A stretch of 37,357 nucleotides of DNA from assembly GCA_913050215.1 (NCBI GenBank), contig CAJXBG010000029.1:1-37357 (forward strand), read 5' to 3'. A program made the translations under genes and the position numbers. Positions 25,269 through 33,256 of this stretch are shown piece after piece (positions within the stretch are counted from its first letter, which is position 1; each line of letters starts with the position of its first letter). The notes under the pieces were generated by a model that worked only from the letters and a program-made list of their open reading frames with translations, made no database searches and was not told the origin of the DNA. Origin of the DNA: an uncultured Gammaproteobacteria bacterium. GTDB taxonomy: Bacteria; Pseudomonadota; Gammaproteobacteria; Pseudomonadales; Azotimanducaceae.

Positions 25269-25691
25269 TTACCCGTCCGAGTAAATAAAGAGAGATAGAT
25301 TGTCGTTATGAGCAATCTGGCAGAAGTGGATGAACTGAAACAAGAAGTCGGTAGTATCGGCGGAATCGAGTGCCATCGATTCCATCACGGCACATTCGCT
25401 CCAAAGCGTGACGAGGTGTGTTGCTTCTTCCTCTTCAATTCTGGCGAGTGCTGTGACGGTGGTCTGATCCAATTCATACAAAAAAGGCCCATCGTCTTGC
25501 ATGGCTCGGTAGACAAATTCAAGATCGTAAGCTTCATCGCTGAAGCAGTGTGTGACGAGCGCATAAAGCTGTGATCTGGCCTCTCGGTGGTACTGTCTGC
25601 TCGACATGCACGGGAACCGTTCCGCTGGACTCTCGTCAATTTCGAGATCGGAAGCTGCTTCAGGGCTGCCGACAAACAGAATTTGATGCAC
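25269..25691 (-). CDS. Conserved-looking protein of unknown function
   Basis: I do not recognise this 140-residue protein. It is acidic and looks soluble and largely helical, with no signal peptide or membrane segment. Notable patterns are SRQYHREARSQLYALV (about 31-46), an EEEEATHLVTLWSE segment near 87-100 and a C-terminal FQFIHFCQIAHNDNLSLF. The start is a GTG one base after the stop of the membrane cold-shock gene, and yciH follows 17 bp on, so it belongs to that operon. This placement supports it being a real gene. Confidence 0.6.
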   Translation of the reverse strand: MHQILFVGSPEAASDLEIDESPAERFPCMSSRQYHREARSQLYALVTHCFSDEAYDLEFVYRAMQDDGPFLYELDQTTVTALARIEEEEATHLVTLWSECAVMESMALDSADTTDFLFQFIHFCQIAHNDNLSLFIYSDG

Positions 25692-25692
25692 G

Positions 25693-26133
25693 TTAGAGTG
25701 CTTCTACCTCATCAGCCTGAAGACCCTTGTCTCCATCGATGACGAGGAAGTTTACTCTCTGACCCTCCGAAACAGCTTTGCGACCGCTCCCTTCAATATT
25801 ACGGTAGTGAACAAATATGTCGTCGCCTTGGTCGCGGGTAATAAAACCATAACCCTTTTTGACGTTAAACCACTTAACCGTGCCGGATTCTTTCGATATG
25901 CCGTTCGATGCGGTGGCGCCAGTATTGCCTGATACGCCACGTGAGGTGGTGCCACCCGACATCGTGGCAACGGTCGAGCCAACGAAAACTGCGAGGATGT
26001 AAGTCGCAAGCGCGGTGATCTGCTGATTATCTGCAGGCATTGCAAAACCGTTCCCGGTTGCGAGACCGAAAACGAGGTAGGCAAGCAGTCCCACGATGAT
26101 AGAAATAACGATATTTTTGATGATGGAGTTCAT
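25693..26133 (-). CDS. Membrane-anchored cold-shock domain protein
   Basis: A nucleic-acid-binding cold-shock domain fixed to the inner membrane. Of 146 residues, two hydrophobic helices lie at about 7-27 and 40-60, then a Gly/Ser/Thr-rich linker (about 60-82) and a C-terminal cold-shock domain starting GTVKWFN. RNP1-like KGYGFI and RNP2-like DIFVHY are both intact. Ordinary CspA proteins are about 70 residues and soluble, so the anchor is the unusual part. It heads the minus-strand operon and has its own promoter-like sequence upstream. Confidence 0.85.
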   Translation of the reverse strand: MNSIIKNIVISIIVGLLAYLVFGLATGNGFAMPADNQQITALATYILAVFVGSTVATMSGGTTSRGVSGNTGATASNGISKESGTVKWFNVKKGYGFITRDQGDDIFVHYRNIEGSGRKAVSEGQRVNFLVIDGDKGLQADEVEAL

Positions 26134-26165
26134 AAGTTGTAAGTAGACCTAGAAAAACGAGATGA

Positions 26166-26195
26166 ATGATACTCATAGCAGTAGCAGATTGCCAA
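26166..26195 (-). promoter_or_regulatory. Probable promoter of the cold-shock/tRNA-modification operon
   Basis: Read on the minus strand: TTGGCA (26195-26190), 18 bp, TATCAT (26171-26166), each 5 of 6 to the sigma-70 consensus. Transcription would start about 25 bases upstream of the cold-shock gene's ATG. Confidence 0.5.
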
Positions 26196-26247
26196 GCTAG
26201 GAGTGATTTTACCCTTTTTATCGATACGCAAGGTTTAAAGAGACTGG

Positions 26248-27021
26248 TTAGGGTTTAATGGTATCCAGAATCGAGCAATATTGTCTGACCGTTGATTCCA
26301 GTCCCATCCAGAGTGCATCAGTAATAATGGCGTGGCCGATCGAGACCTCGTCAACGGGTAACACCTCGGTGCAAAACGCGCCGAGATTCTCAAGGTTAAG
26401 ATCGTGTCCGGCATTAACACCAAGGCCCAGAGAGCTTGCGACCCGGGCAGCCTCTGCAAATAAAGTAAGGTAACCCTGCCTTTTTCCCTCATCTTGGAAG
26501 TGGTCTGCGAAAGGCCCCGTGTATAATTCTATGCGCTCAACACCGAGGCGAGCTGCTAATTCTATTTGCTGGGGATCTGGATCCATAAACAGACTGACCC
26601 TGATCTTTTGACGCTGGAGCTCCTTGACAATTTCTGTGAGCTGATTTGATTCGCCACTAAGATCCCAACCGTGATCCGAGGTCAGCTGGTGGGGATCATC
26701 GGGTACCAGCGTTGCCTGCTGGGGTTGGGTTTCTTCAACCAAGGACATAAAGCCAGGATATCCATTTGTTTCTGCACCAGCGTAGGGGTTGCCTTCGATA
26801 TTAAATTCAATGTCCTTGTATTTATCATCGCTTAACAATTGGGCGAGATCTCGAACATCATTCGGTCTGATATGTCTTTGATCCGGTCGCGGGTGCACGG
26901 TGATGCCTTCGGCGCCTGCTTCTAGGCAGGTTATCGCGGCGTCAACAACGCTTGGTATTGTCGTATCTCTCGAATTTCTTACGAGGGCGACTTTATTTAG
27001 ATTTACGCTCAGTTTCGTCAT
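26248..27021 (-). CDS. pdxJ: Pyridoxine 5'-phosphate synthase
   Basis: Last step of DXP-dependent vitamin B6 synthesis: joins 1-deoxyxylulose 5-phosphate and 3-amino-2-oxopropyl phosphate. The 257-residue TIM barrel has SVNLNKVALVRNSR at the N-terminus, GITVHPRPDQRHI (about 40-52), FNIEGNPY, QATLVPDDPHQLTSDHGWD and the closing GVNAGHDLNLENL and VDEVSIGHAI. Catalytic Glu and His candidates lie within these blocks. It is apart from its frequent neighbours recO, era and acpS. The next gene upstream, the SH3-domain gene, ends 31 bp before its ATG. Confidence 0.95.
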   Translation of the reverse strand: MTKLSVNLNKVALVRNSRDTTIPSVVDAAITCLEAGAEGITVHPRPDQRHIRPNDVRDLAQLLSDDKYKDIEFNIEGNPYAGAETNGYPGFMSLVEETQPQQATLVPDDPHQLTSDHGWDLSGESNQLTEIVKELQRQKIRVSLFMDPDPQQIELAARLGVERIELYTGPFADHFQDEGKRQGYLTLFAEAARVASSLGLGVNAGHDLNLENLGAFCTEVLPVDEVSIGHAIITDALWMGLESTVRQYCSILDTIKP

Positions 27022-27052
27022 AGATAAGTCCTGTTAGTGTGGCTGGGAATGT

Positions 27053-27733
27053 TTAAGCCCAGCCGCTGCTGCCCCTGCGATTATACAGTCGTCGAGCGAC
27101 CCAAAAGCCAATGAGGAGACCGCCGAAAACGACGCCTGCGCCAATCAGAAACCAGTTTTGGTTTTCGCGATCGTTGAGCTTACGAATAACCTGCATAAGG
27201 TCTTCTATCTCAGTGTTTAGACTATCGCGTTGGACCGCGAGGCGTTCATTTTCTTCGTTGATTGTAATCACATCCGCCGCAAGTGCGGTGATTTCATTAA
27301 GCTCCCTTTCGATCGTTTTATTTTTTTCGACCGCATCGTCGAGGGCGCGTGCGAGGTCTGCATTCTCGGTATTCAGCGATTGTTGTCTTAAGAGTGTCTG
27401 CTGGTATTCCGCCTCAAGTGCACTGTGTTCTTGTTTCAGGTTAACGAGCGCGTCTGATGCAATGGGTTGTTCGGTCAGATATTGAGTCTTGATCCAGCCA
27501 ACGACATTACTTTGAGTCTGAACCCTGCTAAAACCGGTTTCTTCATTGGTTTCGAGTAACTCGAGCGGCGTACCACTTTTCAGACCCCGGTGCAGGATTC
27601 GATGTTCGGTTGTCTGTCCTCCCCGAAGTGGCACGTACAGGGTGTCTCTTACATAGACAGTTTCTGCTAGGGTGGCTGAACACCATAGGAGCAGAACCGT
27701 CATGAGAAATATAGGATGTGTGGTAGTGGACAT
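27053..27733 (-). CDS. Exported SH3-domain protein, TIGR04211/YgiM type
   Basis: Envelope protein of 226 residues with unknown biochemical role. A signal peptide (about residues 7-23, ending TLAE) is followed by a bacterial SH3 domain (about 24-90, with VYVRDTLYVPLRGG and VVGWIKTQYL). Then comes a long coiled coil (about 97-192), and one C-terminal membrane helix (about 195-213) ends in a basic tail. This order of signal, SH3, coil and anchor is that of the TIGR04211 family. Cotranscription with pdxJ is likely. Confidence 0.85.
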   Translation of the reverse strand: MSTTTHPIFLMTVLLLWCSATLAETVYVRDTLYVPLRGGQTTEHRILHRGLKSGTPLELLETNEETGFSRVQTQSNVVGWIKTQYLTEQPIASDALVNLKQEHSALEAEYQQTLLRQQSLNTENADLARALDDAVEKNKTIERELNEITALAADVITINEENERLAVQRDSLNTEIEDLMQVIRKLNDRENQNWFLIGAGVVFGGLLIGFWVARRLYNRRGSSGWA

Positions 27734-27801
27734 GATCTTGAACCCAGCTTGAGAGTTGGTCTGTACCTCAAAGCAGATTAGTGCTCAAGGCAGGTGAGTG
27801 C

Positions 27802-28101
27802 TTAAGGCAGCACTTTCTTAAAAGGCTTAACCACGACCTTCGCGTAGACGCCTGCGGTGACATAAGGATCCGCATCTGCCCAGTTTTGTGCTTCTTCCAG
27901 CGATGCGAATTCGGCAACGATGAGGCTCCCGGAGAACCCTGCTTCACCGGGGTCCTCGTTGTCGATCGCAGGGTGCGGACCCGCCAAAATAATTCGGCCT
28001 TCAGATTTAAGAGACTGCAGGCGATCAAGATGCGCAGGGCGAGCAGCGAGTCGGGCAGTCAAGCTGTTTTCAATATCCTGACTGATAATTGCATATAACA
28101 T
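27802..28101 (-). CDS. yciI: YciI-like protein
   Basis: Small soluble protein of 99 residues, ferredoxin-like fold family (YciI/YCII). Family marks are the start [28 protein letters not shown] (His near 24), an internal Asp/Glu-rich loop, then [40 protein letters not shown]. No reaction is established for most members; a lyase or hydrolase role has been suggested for related domains. It lies 94 bp downstream of yciB, with which it is often associated. Confidence 0.9.
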   Translation of the reverse strand: MLYAIISQDIENSLTARLAARPAHLDRLQSLKSEGRIILAGPHPAIDNEDPGEAGFSGSLIVAEFASLEEAQNWADADPYVTAGVYAKVVVKPFKKVLP

Positions 28102-28195
28102 GGAAAATCCCTCTTTGGATATCCGGGTAAGTGGGCGTCAAAACGCTAAATAATCTGATTTCTAATAACAGGGGTTAAATGGGACTAATTCAGAA

Positions 28196-28795
28196 CTAGG
28201 TATCCGCTGCATCTTTGGAGAATGTCTTGGTGGCCTTCGGGGCGTCCTCGGCCGTCTTAGGCTCAACCAAGTAACCACCTTTCACCAGGTATACCATCGT
28301 GCAAATCATGTAAGAAATGGTAAGCGCAAGACCACCAAACAATTTGTAAGTCACCCAAAAATCCAGACTGAAGTTGTACGCGACAACCAGATTAAGCGCG
28401 CCAGCGATGAAAAAACCTAGTGCCCAGCCATGGTTGATATTTCGCCATGCTATGTCCGGCATATTCAATTGTTTGCCCATCATTTTTTTAAGCAAATTAG
28501 TCTTTACAAGGGCAAGACTGCCCCAGAGTGTGATCGCGAATAGCCAGTTGACTATCGTAGGTTTCCATTGGATGAAAACCTCGTTGCGAAACAAAAGCGT
28601 GGCGCCGCCAAAAATCATGGCTATCGCAAAAATAACCCACGTTTTCTTCTCTACTGTACCTGACGTGAAATACTCATAAGCGACTTGCAGAAGCATGCCG
28701 GCCATTAATACGCCTGTGCTCAGGTAGATGTCCTTAGTTGTAAAATAGACCCCAACAAACAGGGCGACGGGTATAAATTCGATAAATTGCTTCAT
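28196..28795 (-). CDS. yciB: Inner membrane protein YciB (septation protein A)
   Basis: Polytopic membrane protein of 199 residues with about five helices, linked in other bacteria to cell division and envelope synthesis. Family patterns include the start MKQFIEFIPVALFVGVYF, the GTVEKKTW loop, IQWKPTIVNWLFA, and WRNINHGWALGFFIAGALNL. A soluble C-terminal tail of about 25 residues is Lys/Asp/Thr-rich. AGGAG precedes the ATG at good spacing. Confidence 0.93.
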   Translation of the reverse strand: MKQFIEFIPVALFVGVYFTTKDIYLSTGVLMAGMLLQVAYEYFTSGTVEKKTWVIFAIAMIFGGATLLFRNEVFIQWKPTIVNWLFAITLWGSLALVKTNLLKKMMGKQLNMPDIAWRNINHGWALGFFIAGALNLVVAYNFSLDFWVTYKLFGGLALTISYMICTMVYLVKGGYLVEPKTAEDAPKATKTFSKDAADT

Positions 28796-29135
28796 AAACT
28801 CCTGATCTTTTCGTGCTCAAGTCGCGTCAATTGTAACAAGGCACCTATGTTAACCCAGTTTTTGTCTGCATTAACTAGATAAATGAGCGAGCAAAAACGC
28901 GCGTCTCTATTTCTGTGAGTCTTCCGCGGAAAAATAGTTCATTTGAAGCCTTGAGAAACCTGCGCTAACTCAGGAATTCTGTTGATTTGACCGATACTTG
29001 CATCGCGTTATCCTCTATGATGCAAGTCGCCATCGCGAGCGACTGCAATAGACGACTGAAAATGCAGGAAAGTGGCAAATTGAGGCTTAGCGTGCAGCAA
29101 GCAAAAGTACAAACTACGTATATGAAGCAGGCATT
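28796..29135. other. Divergent gap of about 340 bp, no gene but overlapping inverted repeats
   Basis: This lies between yciB (minus) and yciO (plus). The PHP-domain RNase gene rnm, often adjacent to yciO, is not here and no fragment was recognised. The gap contains ACTTGCAT (28996-29003), ATGCAAGT(CGC) (29020-29030) and GCGACTGCA (29039-29047). The middle arm can pair with either neighbour. Confidence 0.5.
28996..29047 (+). repeat. Three-arm, mutually exclusive inverted repeats
   Basis: Arm A (28996-29003) pairs perfectly with arm B (29020-29027). Arm B extended (29021-29030) pairs with arm C (29039-29047) with one bulged base. Only one pairing can form at a time. It lies about 90-140 bp before the yciO start. 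Confidence 0.45.
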
Positions 29136-29759
29136 ATGAGTCAGTTTTTCCGAATACATCCCGATAATCCCCAACATCGGCTGATCGTTCAGGCAGTCGA
29201 TATTATGCGTCGCGGCGGCGTCATTGCCTATCCCACAGACTCTGCCTATGCTCTCGGGTGTCACATTGGTGACAAGCATGCGCTGCAACGGCTTCGGCAA
29301 ATACGTCGGTTGGATGATGACCATCATTTTAGTCTCTTGTGCCGTGACCTGTCTGACCTGGGGATCTATGCAAAGGTCAGTAATGCGGCTTACCGCTTAC
29401 TCAAAGCTGCGACTCCCGGTCCTTATACCTTCATCCTACAGGCGAGTCGTGAGGTTCCCCGGCGACTGGTCAATCCCAAGCGAAAGACGATAGGACTGCG
29501 CGTGCCTGAAAATGAGATTTGTTCTGCTCTGCTGGCAGAGCTGGGTGAACCCATCATGAGTTCAACGCTTATCATGCCAGGTGATGAATATCCCCTGTCT
29601 GATCCCTACGAAATGCGAGAGTTGCTTGAGCATCAAGTTGACCTGGTGATTGATGGCGGCTATTGCGGGTTGGAGTCGACCACGGTGATCGATCTGGAGC
29701 AGGACGTCCCTGTGGTCGTCCGCGAAGGATGTGGCGATCTTGATTTGTTTGTGGCGTGA
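29136..29759 (+). CDS. yciO: Sua5/YciO/YrdC family protein YciO
   Basis: Member of the threonylcarbamoyl-AMP synthase fold family, 207 residues. Family marks are GGVIAYPTDSAYALGC near residues 27-42, KFRR-like RQIRRLDDDHHFSLLCRDLSDL, and TPGPYTFIL near 90-98. It is the short YciO form without a Sua5 domain. YciO's physiological role is less clear than that of TsaC; it may make threonylcarbamoyl-AMP for tRNA t6A. It opens the plus-strand block before trpS. Confidence 0.9.
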   Translation: MSQFFRIHPDNPQHRLIVQAVDIMRRGGVIAYPTDSAYALGCHIGDKHALQRLRQIRRLDDDHHFSLLCRDLSDLGIYAKVSNAAYRLLKAATPGPYTFILQASREVPRRLVNPKRKTIGLRVPENEICSALLAELGEPIMSSTLIMPGDEYPLSDPYEMRELLEHQVDLVIDGGYCGLESTTVIDLEQDVPVVVREGCGDLDLFVA

Positions 29760-29947
29760 TCTTTATCGTTAAAAAGCGTCAACATGAGAACGCTAATTCC
29801 TCATAAAAAGTGCGCGTGAGTGGCGGTTGTTAAGATATACTGCGTCTCGAGAAAAATAATAAAATGACTCGATTGGAACGACCTTTCCATTAGGCTTGTG
29901 AAATTGCAAATGTCTACACTTACCCCGGCTAACGTTAACGAGTGAAT

Positions 29948-31159
29948 ATGCTTGACTCACAGAACCGCGTCCTTTCAGGCATGCGCGCTACCGGGCGCTT
30001 GCATCTTGGGCACTACCATGGGGTTTTGAAAAACTGGATACAGCTGCAGCGTGAATATGATTGCTTGTTTTTTGTCGCAGACTGGCATTCACTCACCACG
30101 CATTACGAAAGCACGGAAATCATAGAGGATAGTGTTTGGAACATTGTGATTGATTGGCTGGCGGCCGGCATAAATCCAGGCTCTGCAACACTTTTTATCC
30201 AGTCTAGAATTCCTGAACATGCCGAGCTCCATCTGCTGTTGTCGATGATTACGCCATTGAGCTGGCTGGAACGGGTACCGAGTTACAAGGAGCAACAACA
30301 GAAGCTCGATGAGCGTGATCTTTCAACTTACGGATTCCTAGGTTATCCCTTGTTACAGAGCGCGGACATTCTAAGCTATAAAGCGGGATGGGTACCCGTA
30401 GGTGCTGATCAGGTGCCACATGTAGAATTGACTCGCGAACTGGCCCGTCGTTTTAATCATATTTATGGACGTGATGCGGGATTTGAGCAGATCGCCGAAG
30501 ATGCGATTAAAAAGCTGGGGCGGAAGAACGGTAAGCTCTACAGGGAATTACGTCGCGGTTTCATGGAACAGGGAAATCAGGAGTCTCTCGAAAAGGCTCA
30601 GGCGCTGCTGCAAGACCAGCCGAATATTTCCCTGGGCGACAGGGATCGCCTTTTTGGTTATCTTGAGGGTGGCGGAAAGATAATCCTGCCAGAGCCCCAA
30701 ACACTCTTGACTGAGGATTCGGTGATGCCGGGGCTCGATGGCAACAAAATGTCGAAATCCTATGGCAACACGATTACCCTGAGAGAAGACAGCGATTCAG
30801 TTGCGCGAAAGATCAAAACTATGACAACGGATCCCGCCAGAGTGAGAAGAAATGACCCCGGTGAGCCCGATAGGTGTCCCGTATTTAGCTTGCACAAGAT
30901 ATACTCTGACGACAAAACCAGAGAGTGGGCGACAACGGGTTGTACAAGTGCGGGGATCGGCTGTATCGATTGTAAAAAACCGCTGATCGATGCAATTTTA
31001 GTGGAACAGCAGCCAATGCGTGAACGTGCGCAACAGTACGAGGAGAATCCGGAGCTGGTGAAGAGCATCGTTGCCGAGGGTTGTGAGAAAGCACGCATCA
31101 TCGCTAAATCGACGCTTGAAGATGTGCGATTGGCGATGGGGCTGGATTATCGGTCATAA
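29948..31159 (+). CDS. trpS: Tryptophanyl-tRNA synthetase with iron-sulfur-type Cys motif
   Basis: Charges tRNA-Trp. The 403-residue chain has HLGH at residues 19-22 and KMSKS in GNKMSKSYGN near 264-268. It is longer than the common 330-residue type, with an insertion of about 70 residues (around 165-240, ELRRGFMEQGNQESLEKAQALL region). Four cysteines, 310, 332, 339 and 342, form C-x21-C-x6-C-x2-C, close to the C-x22-C-x6-C-x2-C that binds a 4Fe-4S cluster in the Thermotoga enzyme as I recall it. A GTG two codons upstream (29942) is an alternative start. The 188-bp leader has no recognised attenuator; TATACT at 29836-29841 may be a -10 box. Confidence 0.92.
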   Translation: MLDSQNRVLSGMRATGRLHLGHYHGVLKNWIQLQREYDCLFFVADWHSLTTHYESTEIIEDSVWNIVIDWLAAGINPGSATLFIQSRIPEHAELHLLLSMITPLSWLERVPSYKEQQQKLDERDLSTYGFLGYPLLQSADILSYKAGWVPVGADQVPHVELTRELARRFNHIYGRDAGFEQIAEDAIKKLGRKNGKLYRELRRGFMEQGNQESLEKAQALLQDQPNISLGDRDRLFGYLEGGGKIILPEPQTLLTEDSVMPGLDGNKMSKSYGNTITLREDSDSVARKIKTMTTDPARVRRNDPGEPDRCPVFSLHKIYSDDKTREWATTGCTSAGIGCIDCKKPLIDAILVEQQPMRERAQQYEENPELVKSIVAEGCEKARIIAKSTLEDVRLAMGLDYRS

Positions 31160-31166
31160 CAATTAG

Positions 31167-31184
31167 CGCCCCTGCGCGGGGGGT
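31167..31184 (+). terminator. GC hairpin after trpS, weak terminator candidate
   Basis: CCCC (31169-31172) and GGGG face each other around TGCGC just after the trpS stop. There is no T-run after it, so it may only slow transcription or stabilise the mRNA end. Confidence 0.25.
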
Positions 31185-31231
31185 CTACAAGCTTATGACA
31201 GCTAAGCAGCTGGCGATTAACTTTGAGATAA

Positions 31232-32230
31232 ATGACGACAACAATGACTAACGAAACGCCTGAAAATCCGGTCAATGAAAGCTCTGAAAGTTCTGAAAGC
31301 GAAGAAGCACAGTCTGGGCCTGTTGCTCAACCGCCAGGCTCTCCCGACGCGTCCGTCTCGGTCGAAGTTGTAGCTGGCACACAGGCTGAACTGGATAGTC
31401 AAACTGCATCCCAGAGCGAGATGCCTTTTGCTGTGGTTGAAGGCAAGCCGATGACCCAGATGCCTCTTGATTTATACATTCCACCGGATGCGCTGGAAGT
31501 ATTTCTCGAAGCTTTTGAGGGTCCACTAGACTTGCTGCTTTACCTCATCAAACGCCAGAATTTAGATATTCTTGATATCAAGGTTGCAGAAATCACCAAG
31601 CAGTACATGGACTACATCGAATTGATGGAGGACATGCACTTCGAACTTGCGGCGGAGTACCTGGTGATGGCAGCGGTGCTGGCTGAAATCAAGTCGCGCA
31701 TGCTGCTACCTCGTCAAACGGAAGATGAGATTGATGAAGATGATCCCCGTGCAGAATTGATTCGGCGCCTTCAGGAATACGAGCGATTTAAAGATGCAGC
31801 ACTCAATCTTGATGAGATACCCCGGTCCAACCGAGACTACTGGATTGGTTCTGCAGAAGCGCCCGTGGTTGATAAGCCGAAACCGCTGCCAGATGTTAAA
31901 CTGCAGGAAATGCTGATCTCGCTCGCGAAAGTGCTGAAACGCGCGGAGAGCTTTGGTAGTCACAAAATTGAGCTTGAGCCGCTGTCTACCAGAGAACGAA
32001 TGTCGAGTATTCTTGATCAGGTGCAACTCGCCGGAGACAACTTCGTGCCTTTTCTTGCGCTGTTTGATCCTAAAGAAGGGAAGGCCGGTGTTGTGGTCAC
32101 TTTCCTTGCGATGATGGAACTCATCAAGGAGGCTCTGCTCGAAATCGTCCAGACCGAAGCTTTCGCGCCAATTCATGTGAAGGTTAAGGCCGTATCCGAT
32201 GCGGTGATCGAGCCACTTGAGTTGAATTAG
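31232..32230 (+). CDS. scpA: Segregation and condensation protein A
   Basis: Kleisin subunit of the SMC-ScpAB condensin, which organises the chromosome for segregation. The conserved ScpA body begins near residue 85 with FLEAFEGPLDLLLYLIKRQNLDILDI and continues through EYLVMAAVLAEIKSRMLLP. A C-terminal winged helix (VVVTFLAMMELIKEALLEIVQ) closes the chain. The first 80 residues are a disordered, Ser/Glu/Pro-rich leader without family resemblance. The 332-residue length is above the usual 250-290 because of it. ATG at 31232 has GAG upstream; a second ATG at 31244 is possible. scpB follows 58 bp on. Confidence 0.93.
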   Translation: MTTTMTNETPENPVNESSESSESEEAQSGPVAQPPGSPDASVSVEVVAGTQAELDSQTASQSEMPFAVVEGKPMTQMPLDLYIPPDALEVFLEAFEGPLDLLLYLIKRQNLDILDIKVAEITKQYMDYIELMEDMHFELAAEYLVMAAVLAEIKSRMLLPRQTEDEIDEDDPRAELIRRLQEYERFKDAALNLDEIPRSNRDYWIGSAEAPVVDKPKPLPDVKLQEMLISLAKVLKRAESFGSHKIELEPLSTRERMSSILDQVQLAGDNFVPFLALFDPKEGKAGVVVTFLAMMELIKEALLEIVQTEAFAPIHVKVKAVSDAVIEPLELN

Positions 32231-32288
32231 CCGCTGAGCAAACCAGTTAGTTTCTATCCAATAAAAGACACTGAAAATAAGAAGACAT

Positions 32289-33206
32289 ATGAGTGAAATA
32301 CCAGCCCTAAAACAGATCATTGAAGGCGCGATACTCGCTGCTGACCAGCCTCTGAGTATCGACCTGATGATTCATCTATTCGAACATGAGCCACCGACGC
32401 GTGCAGAGGTTCGCGAAGCTCTGGCGACAATTACGGAGGAATGTGACGGCAAAGGTTTTGAATTAAAAGAAGTCGCGAGTGGTTATCGATTTCAGGTTAA
32501 AACCGAGTATGGCCAGTGGGTCAGCCGTCTGTGGGATGAACGTCCCCCACGTTATACGCGAGCGCTGCTGGAGACGCTCGCACTGATTGCTTACAAACAA
32601 CCGATTACCCGCGGTGATATTGAAGAGATAAGAGGGGTAACAGTCAGTACGAATATCATGCGAACGTTGTTGGAACGCGAGTGGATTCGCGTCGTGGGGC
32701 ACAGGGATGTTCCTGGCAAGCCTGCTATTTACGCCACGACAAAGTCGTTTCTTGACTATTTTAATTTGAGCAGTCTTGATGAGCTTCCGACGCTTTCGGA
32801 AATAAAGGATTTGGATAAGGTCAATGAGGAACTTGATCTTGATGATGAAATTGTAGAATCTCGCACGCTTGAGATACCCACAGACGAGGACGCCGAGTCT
32901 GCCGATGCTGACAGCGAAAGTCTTGCGGAAGTCACAGATAAAGTGAATGAGATTGAAGAAAACATTAAAAATCTGTTCAGGGAAGAAGAGGCTGCAGAAG
33001 AAGCAGCGGATGAAGAGCTGAATGAGATCATAGAGGAAGCTGAAGAGGTCGCAGAAAATCAGGAAGTGGACGCAGAAGCCAAAGAAACTGGAGATATCGA
33101 AAACACAGACGTTACCGTAGGAATTGATTTGGGCGAGGTGTCTGAAAATACTGACATAGACACACCAGACGATACCCAAGAACCAGAGCCCCGAGGGCAT
33201 TCTTAA
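32289..33206 (+). CDS. scpB: Segregation and condensation protein B
   Basis: Partner of ScpA in the SMC condensin, built of two winged helices. The conserved part is residues 1-165: LKQIIEGAILAADQPLS, FELKEVASGYRFQV, then RPPRYTRALLETLALIAYKQPITRGDIEEIRGV and GRHDVPGKPAIYATTKSFLDYF-like text (here GHRDVPGKPAIYAT). From about 175 to 305 there is a long tail rich in Glu and Asp, probably disordered and of low complexity. The typical ScpB is about 180-200 residues, so the tail is extra. rluB starts 50 bp later. Confidence 0.93.
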   Translation: MSEIPALKQIIEGAILAADQPLSIDLMIHLFEHEPPTRAEVREALATITEECDGKGFELKEVASGYRFQVKTEYGQWVSRLWDERPPRYTRALLETLALIAYKQPITRGDIEEIRGVTVSTNIMRTLLEREWIRVVGHRDVPGKPAIYATTKSFLDYFNLSSLDELPTLSEIKDLDKVNEELDLDDEIVESRTLEIPTDEDAESADADSESLAEVTDKVNEIEENIKNLFREEEAAEEAADEELNEIIEEAEEVAENQEVDAEAKETGDIENTDVTVGIDLGEVSENTDIDTPDDTQEPEPRGHS

Positions 33207-33256
33207 ATGAACGCATACCGCAACAGTTTAGCAGTCGCTCTATTGGGTGAAGTGTA

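Noticed and set aside
28965-29327. 120-codon reverse frame spanning the yciB-yciO gap
   Set aside because: More than half is antisense to yciO and it has no family resemblance; not a remnant of rnm.
29760-29947. Possible trp-type attenuator or leader peptide before trpS
   Set aside because: No Trp-rich short frame with a ribosome site and no terminator hairpin could be found.
32463-33200. Long reverse frame (245 codons) across scpB
   Set aside because: Antisense shadow created by the Glu/Asp-rich scpB tail, giving Phe/Cys-rich nonsense; not a gene.
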